Of a stretch of DNA of 51,287 nt, positions 25,609-33,891 are shown in pieces. The notes below the pieces were generated by a model, which saw nothing but the letters and a program-made list of their open reading frames with translations, was not told the DNA's origin and made no database searches. A program made the translations under genes and the position numbers. Source of the stretch: Chitinivibrionales bacterium (GTDB taxonomy: Bacteria > Fibrobacterota > Chitinivibrionia > Chitinivibrionales > WJKA01); the NCBI GenBank assembly GCA_014728295.1, contig WJLW01000096.1, positions 1 through 51,287 of the forward strand. Reading direction: 5' to 3'. The number at the start of each line of letters is the position of its first letter. Position 1 is the stretch's first letter.

Positions 25609-27894
25609 GTGTTTAAGCGGTTTGCTTTTTTTGTAGCGGTTATGTGTGTGACGATTGCGCTTGCGGATGTCGGCGTATCGGTCAGTGGTGTGGTCAAAGA
25701 CGCGTCGGGAAATGCCAGGCAGGGAGCATTCGTTGCATTGGTACACGGCGGTTTGTGGGATACCACGGATGTCAACGGCGCATTCAGCATCTCTGGAACC
25801 GTTCACATCCGTCATCTCATGCCCGAAGTAACGCAGTCACTTGCGGGAAAACCGTTTTTGAAAGGGCAAAATCTCTTCTTTTCGGTAGCATCAAAGCAAC
25901 GGGTGCAGGTAGCTCTGTTTGATGTAATGGGGAAGCAGATCGCACGCATACTGGATCAGGGGCTTGGCCAGGGGATGTACTCAGTGGACCCGTTTGCGTA
26001 CCTCGGCCGTCAGTTACCGGCAGCAATGTATGTGCTGAAAGTCAGGGTCGGGCAGCAAATGACGCCGCTTTCAATCCTGCATACGGGGCGGCACTATCTG
26101 ACCAATTCGCCGATCGCGACATCCTCTGCTACCGAATACAATCTGGCAAAGACCGTTTCAACCGTCGTCGATTCTTTGGAAGTATCCTCATGTGGACATC
26201 TGGTCAACCGGGTGGCGCTATCATCGTATACGGTTTCGGGACTGAACATTGTGCTCAGCGACACGACCGTCGGTCTGGGCGATAATGCAACTGTTGATTC
26301 ATTGTTTGAGGAGTTGCTCGAGATGATCGCCGGCCTTGACAGTGTAGATTCGGCGGATGAAGTCAAATCAAAGGATTTTGCCTCGATCCGGGATGGATTC
26401 CAGGAGGTGCTTGACACGCAGAATCCGTTTATTCTCAAGGCCAACCTGGGACAGATCGTTGCATCGCTGTTTGCCTTGAATACCAGCGATAAAATCTGGA
26501 AGCTGGTCGATTCGCTGGATGCCTATATTGAAGCGATGGAAGATGACGATCCGGCAACCTCTCCCGCTATGACTCCGACGCCGTCACCTGCAGCTGAAGG
26601 TATGATGAAAAAGACGCTTGCCAATCACGGAGTCATGGGTTTGGGCAAAGCCATGGCGGTGAAAACGCCGCAGATCGTGATGGCCCAGACGCAGCAGCAG
26701 GATCCGACCTTTCCGAAATTTATTACCGTGTCGTACATACAGGACGTGATTGAAACCGAGTTCATGCCGGTACTCAATTCGGCCGTGCTCTCCACCAAGC
26801 GCATGGAAGCCTGCGACGGCATCTCCCTGCTGCTTGACATCGAGGAAGATACGTTCGAAATCGATAAAGGTGAGATCTTTGCTTTCGATGCGGGTTTACA
26901 TTTACTCAGAGCGTACCTGGGAATGTACCTGCTTTACAATGGAGATATGTACGCACCGAATACAAGCAATAATAGCTGGATCGATACCATGGCGCAAAAC
27001 GATCAGGATGACAAAACGATCATTACTCTCAAAGGGGATACCCTGGTAAAGACCGGCTACGAAGAAACCTATACCGACCTGTTCATGGCGCGCACAATCA
27101 AGTATAACATGCAAAGCAATCAAAATTTCATGACCATCCGCAAGAACGGACATGCGGCAGTCAAGCAGGACCTGCTGGCAGTTCCCCTGCTGCTTAAAGC
27201 GGGAATTGCGCATGTCCGGGCCGAAAGCGGCGATCAGACATACGATATAATCAAGATCGCCGACATCACCGACGCCGATTCCGGACTGATTGATTTCACG
27301 CAGGATTTGAAAGACGAGGGGATTTCCGATTCACTTGCCGAGAAATTCCAATCACCCGAAGCGATCGCCGATTTTGTGACACAGCTTCTCAGCGGTCCGT
27401 ACAGGTTCCAGGAAACAGTGGACAGTGTAGATATCGACATTACCGTTGATCTTTCGGCATTCTTTGACGATCCGGTCGAAGATTTGCGCAGCATTATGCC
27501 CAAATACACCTGGCTTCCCGAATCCATGTGGGTCCACACCCAAATCGACACCTACCAGATGGGCTCCGTCTCCTATAACAGCTTTTATTTCTACCAAGGC
27601 GACAGTGTGGCAATTGATTCTGCAGCTCACATCGATTCGATCGTTTCGAGTACTGGTGGCAGCAAAGTGTGCTATCTGAAGCCAAACACCCTGTCCTACG
27701 AACTGTATCTGGACTCGCTCGTGGACATTTTGCCAATCAAGCTCGTTGACAGCCTGGGTACTGCCATGGAATGGGAAACGGTCGACAGCTTGATAGAGGC
27801 TGAGGCTTTTCTGCCGTATTTTGATGATTATACTTTTAACGGAATCTTTCCGGACATGACTCGCCAGAAGTGGTTTGATCTGATTTACCAGTAA
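25609..27894 (+). CDS. large secreted protein with CarboxypepD and internal sorting-like domain
   Basis: 761 residues from the GTG at 25609, chosen for its AGGGGG ribosome-binding site and because a signal peptide (FKRFAFFVAVMCVTIALA) begins there. Next comes a carboxypeptidase-regulatory-like domain (SVSGVVKDASGNARQGAFV, about 20-70), then a domain like a type-IX sorting tail (VQVALFDVMGKQIARILDQ, PAAMYVLKVRVG, about 85-150), unusually located near the N-terminus rather than the end. The remaining 550 residues are helical and aspartate-rich (DSLFEELLEMIAGLDSVDSA) and I do not recognise them. A strong terminator follows. It is probably a surface or periplasmic protein made in quantity, judging by its promoter. 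Confidence 0.65.
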   Translation: MFKRFAFFVAVMCVTIALADVGVSVSGVVKDASGNARQGAFVALVHGGLWDTTDVNGAFSISGTVHIRHLMPEVTQSLAGKPFLKGQNLFFSVASKQRVQVALFDVMGKQIARILDQGLGQGMYSVDPFAYLGRQLPAAMYVLKVRVGQQMTPLSILHTGRHYLTNSPIATSSATEYNLAKTVSTVVDSLEVSSCGHLVNRVALSSYTVSGLNIVLSDTTVGLGDNATVDSLFEELLEMIAGLDSVDSADEVKSKDFASIRDGFQEVLDTQNPFILKANLGQIVASLFALNTSDKIWKLVDSLDAYIEAMEDDDPATSPAMTPTPSPAAEGMMKKTLANHGVMGLGKAMAVKTPQIVMAQTQQQDPTFPKFITVSYIQDVIETEFMPVLNSAVLSTKRMEACDGISLLLDIEEDTFEIDKGEIFAFDAGLHLLRAYLGMYLLYNGDMYAPNTSNNSWIDTMAQNDQDDKTIITLKGDTLVKTGYEETYTDLFMARTIKYNMQSNQNFMTIRKNGHAAVKQDLLAVPLLLKAGIAHVRAESGDQTYDIIKIADITDADSGLIDFTQDLKDEGISDSLAEKFQSPEAIADFVTQLLSGPYRFQETVDSVDIDITVDLSAFFDDPVEDLRSIMPKYTWLPESMWVHTQIDTYQMGSVSYNSFYFYQGDSVAIDSAAHIDSIVSSTGGSKVCYLKPNTLSYELYLDSLVDILPIKLVDSLGTAMEWETVDSLIEAEAFLPYFDDYTFNGIFPDMTRQKWFDLIYQ

Positions 27895-27958
27895 GAATCA
27901 TTCGTCGCATCTCAAGGTGAGGGTGCGGCGGTATAGAGAGGCCTTTAACCATAAACCG

Positions 27959-27987
27959 GCCGGAGTGCCCTGCGCTCCGGCTTTTTT
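27959..27987 (+). terminator. intrinsic terminator
   Basis: GCCGGAG (27959-27965) pairs with CTCCGGC (27975-27981) around a 9-base loop and is followed by six Ts. It should stop transcription of the 761-residue gene. Confidence 0.9.
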
Positions 27988-28042
27988 ATATGGAGATCGG
28001 TATGCCTGCACCGTATAATTGAAGAAGCACCAGATCGGAACC

Positions 28043-29647
28043 ATGCCGCGCATTATGTTACATAAATTAAGATTAATCCACCTGTTCGCCGCTACCGGTG
28101 CAGTTTTGCAACTGCTTACAGCCAAGGTAGTACTGCTGCCGAGTGGCAGTTTCGCATCTGAAAATCTGCCTTCATCACTCGTTGAAATATTTCTGCCCGC
28201 AATGCCGGCTATTCAGTTTCCAGACACATCCGACAACCGGTTGAATGAGGGATACCGTATTTCGGGCTCCACATCATTCGACTATTTCAACCTGATTCAC
28301 CAAAAGAAATTCGACCGGCAGCGAAATGGCAGAACACTATACGAAGCACGGGCTGCAACGCCGCTCGTATCACCGCTGATGAACTCCTATCGAGCCGTTG
28401 TAGAGAATCATCGCTGGGGGATTATGCCGCACTGGAGCAACCGGCGCTTCGCTATCTCCTGGTTTGATCAAAATGAGGACTATGTCGTCGACAGCAGATT
28501 CGAAAAAAGCTCTCTCACGATATCAACATGGCTATCAACACCTTATACATACACTCTGGTGGCATTGGGATATGCATATCGGGGTGGATTTGATACAATT
28601 TCGAATAAAAGTGAGCCGGCATTTCCGGTAAATACCGTTGGCCGAAATCTGCAGAATCCATTGGTCGAATGTCAATTTTTCCAGAACGTTTCTCTCAAAC
28701 GGTTCTGTTTAAACCTTAAATTGGGCAAGGCTGTTTCGCACTCTTCAATTACCCGGATCACGAATCGTAGCAATAGCTCGTATGTCAACTTTCCCATAGT
28801 GCTGCTTAATTTTGAAAAAAAACTAAAATTGGGCTATTATGCAAAATTTGGCCATTTTTCAATCGATGGAAAACTGTTTTCGCTGATATCGGACACATCG
28901 TTCACAACACAAAAATCGCTGGCAAGCTATGTGGAAATGGACGGTTTTTCGCTGGCATTTTCAGGGTCGGGGAGGGGCTTATCAGTTAATCCGCAGGGTG
29001 CTTTTACGATTGGTCGCGCTAATCTCAGCGCACGCGGTCTGGATGGCCCAACTCGATATTTCTGGCTCGATTCCAACAATGTTTATCAATTCAAGTATAA
29101 TATTGGCGTAGCGCTGCAAAACAATCGGCTGACAATCGGTCATGCAGCCGAATGGGCCTCTTTGCGCAGCAGGGATCATGGCAGATTCGACCCCTATCCC
29201 TTCTCATCGTTTCTGATTTTGCGCCCCAACAAGTATCGACTGGACAGCCTGATGTTTGCATACCGCGCTGTGGGAGGCTATCTCGACTATCGCTTTACCG
29301 TAGCGCAAAAACATTGCTTTTCACTTTACTTAAGCGTATACGACATTAGCCTGCGAGGCGCTCTGGGCACGAGAGAATGGGATTTTGCGATTCCGTTTAT
29401 TCCAATACTCAAGAATCCGCAGCAATACGATATTGTCAACAAAGAAGCGCTTCTTTTTAGGCCCGGAATCGGCTATCGCTATTGCGTAGCATCTTTTGCG
29501 GCCGGGATTAATCTCGATCAACTGGCGCCGATCGACAAGCGCAATTTTAAGCGATCTTCTTCATCGTCGGGATCCTCCGGCAGCAGGATTAAAACAACTC
29601 TTACCGGTGGCACCAGAATTAGATGCGATTTTTCGGTCATGTATTGA
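28043..29647 (+). CDS. outer-membrane beta-barrel protein
   Basis: About 534 residues; the start is uncertain between the ATG at 28043, another at 28055 and a TTG at 28019. A hydrophobic signal segment (LIHLFAATGAVLQLLTA) is followed by many short amphipathic strands with aromatic ends, for example WSNRRFAISWFDQNEDYVV, FCLNLKLGKAVSH, KLGYYAKFGHFSIDG and YRFTVAQKHCFSLYLSVYD. It ends in GGTRIRCDFSVMY with a serine-rich loop before it (RSSSSSGSSGSR). This suits a large barrel of about 16-22 strands. No plug domain or TonB box is seen, so it is not a TonB receptor. It may be a porin or a surface export component. The stop overlaps the convergent PHP gene by 11 bases. Confidence 0.6.
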   Translation: MPRIMLHKLRLIHLFAATGAVLQLLTAKVVLLPSGSFASENLPSSLVEIFLPAMPAIQFPDTSDNRLNEGYRISGSTSFDYFNLIHQKKFDRQRNGRTLYEARAATPLVSPLMNSYRAVVENHRWGIMPHWSNRRFAISWFDQNEDYVVDSRFEKSSLTISTWLSTPYTYTLVALGYAYRGGFDTISNKSEPAFPVNTVGRNLQNPLVECQFFQNVSLKRFCLNLKLGKAVSHSSITRITNRSNSSYVNFPIVLLNFEKKLKLGYYAKFGHFSIDGKLFSLISDTSFTTQKSLASYVEMDGFSLAFSGSGRGLSVNPQGAFTIGRANLSARGLDGPTRYFWLDSNNVYQFKYNIGVALQNNRLTIGHAAEWASLRSRDHGRFDPYPFSSFLILRPNKYRLDSLMFAYRAVGGYLDYRFTVAQKHCFSLYLSVYDISLRGALGTREWDFAIPFIPILKNPQQYDIVNKEALLFRPGIGYRYCVASFAAGINLDQLAPIDKRNFKRSSSSSGSSGSRIKTTLTGGTRIRCDFSVMY

Positions 29648-31265
29648 GGTGATACCAGCAAGGGCTTGTAAATGCTTGAGTTGTGCTGTTATCAGCGCGC
29701 TTGCAGCGGATTTCTGCGCGCAGATAGCTCTTCGGATCACTTTTCCGCAGCTCAATTCTTTCCGAAATGAACCATGTTTGGGGTGTATAGGTAAGTTTGC
29801 GATGCACGCGTTCGCTGTGCGCGGCACACGAGCCGGCGATTATGCGAATTTCATCGATTGAACCAAATTCGTAAGTGCTTTCTGCTATTACAAATACGGC
29901 ATTATCCGGCAAAATGGATGCTTTATTGGATATCAGCGTATCGTGTACATTTTCAGAACCGGCTATCGTAATAAAGGGCCCCCCGGTGGCAAACGTTCGC
30001 CCCTGCCGTATCAGGTCGGTGACTTCTTGCTGATTTGTTGCATTTCCGTAAATACCAGTGCGATAGGATCCAAAGAAGAATTTGCTGTGTTCCTCGATTT
30101 TCACAAAGGGCACGCCAATCAGCCGAAAGCGGTTAAAATCGCCATGCGAATCATTTCCGGCAACAAGGGGGAGGGGATGACCATTGCGCAATTCGTTTGT
30201 CCACAAACCTTTAGCTCTCTGCCAGCCGCACGCAAATCCACTGTTGACCGCCTGAAATCCATCGAGGTTCTGGTGAGAATCGGCCACTTCCCACATGCCG
30301 CGATGCAGGAATATTTGCTGCATGATGCTACATTTCGAGCCGGGATGCGCCGCAAATGCCAGCCCATTTTGTGCCTGGACAGCTTCAATCGCTTCGCCGA
30401 TCGTGAGTTGCTTTTTGAATGCGGTGTTCGGTCTGGCTCCATCGCGGGTACCGGGAACATATTCAGTAAGCCCGATACCCAGCATGTGTACGACTTTTCC
30501 TCTCGAATTCAGGCAGGATATCTCTTCACCAGGCAGTACTATCGATTGAAATTTGTTGCAAGTGCCTGAAAATTCTTCCTGGAATGAAATCCATCGACTT
30601 TGGGTCGCATCCTGGCGCAAATAATTTCGCAGGTCACAAGCCAAATCATACGAATGGTCGGTAACGGCAACAAAGTCAAGACCATACGCCTTGGCCACCA
30701 GGTCTATGACTCGAATAGGGGGGCCGAATTCTACATGGCTCTGCGAATAGTGCGAATGCAAATGCATATCGCCATAGATGCAATGCGTTGAGCCGGGAAA
30801 ATCCTCCTTTGCGATGTGACACAGGAGGGAATTTTTCGATGATCCAGGCAAATTATCGTTGAATACCGTCCGAAAATGTCCGCGTTTCGTTCGATATTCA
30901 GCTTTAGCGTTAATGAACATGTCGGTACCGATGAACTTATCCCGCTGAATTAAAAAAAGATACGATGCGCTTTGCCAATGCAGAGCGTGTCCGAGCAGAT
31001 AAGTAGCTGGATTATCGATAATTATGTGGCTTTTCTGAGTAGATTCGAGGCAGTGTAGCGTTATTTCGACCGAGGTCAACTCAACCGGAAAGCGATAGAT
31101 ATCATTGAGCACGAGGTATACGGGCAAATCTCTGCCGGGGGCAATTCGTCGCGGTGCGTCAAAAATGACTTCCGGTTCACGGCGAAAAAGCAGGCTTGGC
31201 TGTCCGGGGAAGAATCTGAAATGAGTTTCAGCGTATAAGGCAAAGCAGGGAAGGAGGAGATTCAT
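29637..31265 (-). CDS. exported PHP-domain metal-dependent hydrolase
   Basis: 542 residues with a short signal peptide (MNLLLPCFALYA). The N-terminal 160 residues are an unassigned beta-rich domain. Metal-binding motifs of the PHP fold follow: DMHLHSHYS (H168, H170), VAVTDHSYD (D203, H204), LPGEEIS (E247/E248), AAHPGS (H307) and AGNDSHGDF (D372, H374). All are in the order typical of CehA/McbA-type PHP phosphoesterases, which cleave phosphate or similar esters using two to three metals. A small C-terminal beta domain follows. The export signal means it acts in the periplasm or outside. The substrate is unknown. It is divergent from the GH28-like gene with a 114-base shared promoter region. 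Confidence 0.8.
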   Translation of the reverse strand: MNLLLPCFALYAETHFRFFPGQPSLLFRREPEVIFDAPRRIAPGRDLPVYLVLNDIYRFPVELTSVEITLHCLESTQKSHIIIDNPATYLLGHALHWQSASYLFLIQRDKFIGTDMFINAKAEYRTKRGHFRTVFNDNLPGSSKNSLLCHIAKEDFPGSTHCIYGDMHLHSHYSQSHVEFGPPIRVIDLVAKAYGLDFVAVTDHSYDLACDLRNYLRQDATQSRWISFQEEFSGTCNKFQSIVLPGEEISCLNSRGKVVHMLGIGLTEYVPGTRDGARPNTAFKKQLTIGEAIEAVQAQNGLAFAAHPGSKCSIMQQIFLHRGMWEVADSHQNLDGFQAVNSGFACGWQRAKGLWTNELRNGHPLPLVAGNDSHGDFNRFRLIGVPFVKIEEHSKFFFGSYRTGIYGNATNQQEVTDLIRQGRTFATGGPFITIAGSENVHDTLISNKASILPDNAVFVIAESTYEFGSIDEIRIIAGSCAAHSERVHRKLTYTPQTWFISERIELRKSDPKSYLRAEIRCKRADNSTTQAFTSPCWYHLNT

Positions 31266-31379
31266 GAAATATTTAGCCGGGGCAGGATGCAGTAATTGTG
31301 TGCATGGCAGATTGTAATATAGTTTATGATATGCAGAAAGCCTTTAATTGATTCATTTTGACCGGTTGAGACAATAAAC

Positions 31380-32705
31380 ATGAGCATTTTCAACATCATT
31401 GATTTCGGGGCAGAGGGCAACGGGAAGCGAAATGCCACGGCAGCACTGCAGAAGGCCATTGATGTGTGTGCATTATCGGGAGGTGGCTGTGTCTATGTTC
31501 CGCAGGGTACCTATAGCACCGGTATGCTGACACTCAAATCGCATATCAATTTGCACCTCGAAGCGGGTGCAGTGATTAAAGGCAGCGACGATGCTGACGC
31601 ATATCCGGTCCTGGGACCCACACCATTCAACAATGCGCCCGGACAAATACAGGTACTGCTTTACGCGTGCGATGCTGAAGACATCGTCGTCAGCGGGCAG
31701 GGCGTCATTGACGGCGGTGGCTACGCTGATTTGTGGGGCCCCGATTCGCACAAGGAAACTTTTCGTCCGGCACTGGTGCTCTTCAAGGATTGCCTGCGTG
31801 TCAAGTTCCAGGATGTCAACTTAGCGTATTCGCGGTACTGGACGTTGCATCTCCAGCGTTGCCGCGATGTGGAGATTCGCGGCGTGTCAATCAACGCCAA
31901 TCAGAATCGCATCAACACCGACGGCATCGACCCCGACGGGTGCACCAATGTGCAGATCAGTGATTGCAACATAACCACCGGCGATGACTGCATCGTACTC
32001 AAGAGCACGCAAGGTGATGTCTGCGAAAATATAACGGTTTCCAATTGCATTCTGAGCTCAAAATGCGCAGCCTTCAAGATTGGCACCGAAACGATCGGGC
32101 CGATTCGCAATGTGACAGTACACAATTGCATTGTGCGGGAGAGCAGTCACGGCCTTATGGTTTATTCAAAAGACGGGGGAGAGATCGAGAACTGCATTGT
32201 GGCCGATTGCGTATTTGACGTTCGAGAGCATTTCCCGCTCATGCTTGATATAACCCCGCGCTTTCACCATGAATCCACCCCCGGCCCCGTGCGTGCATTT
32301 CAATTCAACAATCTCATCTTTGCCGGTCCCGGTCGCGCTCTGCTGCAGGGAACGGATGCATGTGCCCTGGACGATATATCGCTGAAGTCAATTGTCTGGA
32401 ATGTCAAAGGCGAATCAGCCGATTTCACCGCGTGTACCAAGCCTCTCGGCAGTGCGCGATCGGAGCCCGATCCCCGTGCGCCCAACCTGACTACCCGTCA
32501 GGCGCAGTTCATAGTGTCGCATGTCAATGGTTTGACACTTGATGATATAATCGTACGAGCCCGCAATGAAGATCAAATGCTTGACAGAGGGGTATTTTAC
32601 CTTGACAATATCACCAAAGGTATGGTAAAGCATTTTCGCTGTGATAAATTGAGGGAGTCAATTAATCCGGTGGCGATGCATCAATGCCGGAATGTAAAGC
32701 TGTAG
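31380..32705 (+). CDS. cytoplasmic GH28-like polygalacturonase-family protein
   Basis: 441 residues, no signal peptide. It starts FNIIDFGAEGNGKRNATAAL, the entry of GH28/pectate_lyase_3 beta-helices, and holds NTDGIDPDGC (about 179-188) and TGDDCIVLKS (about 200), which carry the aspartates of GH28. The usual GHG is replaced by SKCAAFKIGTET and the usual R-I-K by SSHGLMVYSKD, so two catalytic landmarks differ from classical polygalacturonases. The enzyme probably trims oligogalacturonides or related uronides inside the cell, consistent with the UxaE-like enzyme two genes downstream. A remnant of a paralogue lies at 42361-42978. The substrate is inferred from family and context. Confidence 0.8.
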   Translation: MSIFNIIDFGAEGNGKRNATAALQKAIDVCALSGGGCVYVPQGTYSTGMLTLKSHINLHLEAGAVIKGSDDADAYPVLGPTPFNNAPGQIQVLLYACDAEDIVVSGQGVIDGGGYADLWGPDSHKETFRPALVLFKDCLRVKFQDVNLAYSRYWTLHLQRCRDVEIRGVSINANQNRINTDGIDPDGCTNVQISDCNITTGDDCIVLKSTQGDVCENITVSNCILSSKCAAFKIGTETIGPIRNVTVHNCIVRESSHGLMVYSKDGGEIENCIVADCVFDVREHFPLMLDITPRFHHESTPGPVRAFQFNNLIFAGPGRALLQGTDACALDDISLKSIVWNVKGESADFTACTKPLGSARSEPDPRAPNLTTRQAQFIVSHVNGLTLDDIIVRARNEDQMLDRGVFYLDNITKGMVKHFRCDKLRESINPVAMHQCRNVKL

Positions 32706-32714
32706 GTAGTCAAT

Positions 32715-33530
32715 TTAATTCACCTCAAGCCTGTCGCGTTCGCTGAAATTGAAATTCATGGCGGGCATTTTCTCCAGCGTATCCACTTTCGCTTTGATGC
32801 GAATGATCGAATCGAGATTGTCCTGCAACACATCAACCAGTCCGGGGTCAAAAGCCTTCTCGCTCTGCCCCTGAATAATGTCACTGGCGACATCGACCGG
32901 ATAGGGCTCTTTATGCGGACGCTTTGAGGTAAGTGCATCGAAATTGTCCATGAGATGCACGATGCGCGCCGAAATAGGGATATGCTTGCGTTTCAGACCG
33001 ACGGGGTATCCGCTGCCGTCCCAGCGCTCGTGGTGATACAAAGCTATTTCGCGGGCGCGTTTGATCATTTCGCTTTTCTGATTGGCCAACATGTTGCCGC
33101 CCATGATCGTATGCAAACGCATTACCGAGAACTCCTCGTCATTGAGCTTACCCGGTTTCATCAGTATTTTTTCGGGAATCCCCGCTTTGCCTACATCGTG
33201 CAGTTGCGAAGCGAATTCAAGCTCCTGCATGTCGTCGTCGGAAAGGCCGATTTTGGAAGCAAGAAGAGCGCTGTATTTGCTCAGACGCAGCAGATGCGAC
33301 TCGATACTCTGATCGCGGTATTCACAGGCAGCTACAAGTTTATGCAGCGTGCTGTTGTAGGTTTCAAGTGAACCGATCTGCTTTTTCTGCAATACGTCGA
33401 CCTGTGAACGCAGATACGTAATCGAGCGTTTCAGATGCCGATTTTCTGCTGCCAGTCGATTGATATGCTCGCTAATTTGCAGGTTGCCGTCGGATTCGTG
33501 CGCATTTTGATTCGTTTGGGGGGGCGCCAT
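32715..33530 (-). CDS. HD-GYP domain protein (putative cyclic-di-GMP phosphodiesterase)
   Basis: 271 residues. An N-terminal coiled coil (about 18-58) precedes the HD-GYP domain: YRDQSIESHLLRLSKYSALL, HDVGKAGIPEKILMKPGKL (H111-D112), H140, and HHERWDGSGYPVGLKRKHIP (HH at 166, GYP at 174-176). All metal ligands and the GYP signature are present, so an active phosphodiesterase hydrolysing cyclic-di-GMP is likely. No receiver or membrane domain is seen, so any signal must come through the coiled coil or a partner. It lies tail to tail with the GH28-like gene (9-base gap) and divergent from the uxaE-like gene. A link to the flagellar genes of this window is plausible but not shown. Confidence 0.9.
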   Translation of the reverse strand: MAPPQTNQNAHESDGNLQISEHINRLAAENRHLKRSITYLRSQVDVLQKKQIGSLETYNSTLHKLVAACEYRDQSIESHLLRLSKYSALLASKIGLSDDDMQELEFASQLHDVGKAGIPEKILMKPGKLNDEEFSVMRLHTIMGGNMLANQKSEMIKRAREIALYHHERWDGSGYPVGLKRKHIPISARIVHLMDNFDALTSKRPHKEPYPVDVASDIIQGQSEKAFDPGLVDVLQDNLDSIIRIKAKVDTLEKMPAMNFNFSERDRLEVN

Positions 33531-33891
33531 ATCTCACCTGTCCTTCATTTTTGTTTAGCACATAACACCTTGCGCATTAGCTCCAAGTAATTGATTTCGT
33601 GTAGCTTACCGAGCATGTTTGAGCGCTTAAACTATATGCTGAGTTGACATACTCACTTCTCTATCAATTACGATTCAATTTTACTATTGTTGAGTGCACG
33701 TATTCAAGCAAAAAATGCAAATCTTTGCGCAGCTATTTGCAGAGTTTCGCCAGCGCGGCAGAAAGAGTGGCTTTCACACCGGCGCGAATGGTATCGGGCT
33801 CGAAAACGCATGGTCCAGCGAGCAGTAATTATATTTTATTCACAAATTTTCACGCCGCAATTACACTAGAGCACATTGGGAGATTCTCAAT
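33531..33891. other. divergent promoter region of HD-GYP and uxaE-like genes
   Basis: 361 bases with no credible gene. It contains the palindrome GTTTGAGCGCTTAAAC (33617-33632; 16 bases with one mismatched pair), typical of LacI- or GntR-type operators, and TTGACA at 33644-33649 facing the uxaE-like gene, although a good -10 at the right distance is not obvious (TACGAT at 33669 is 19 bases away). A shared half site, GCGCTTAAAC, also occurs at 7479-7488. Confidence 0.4.
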
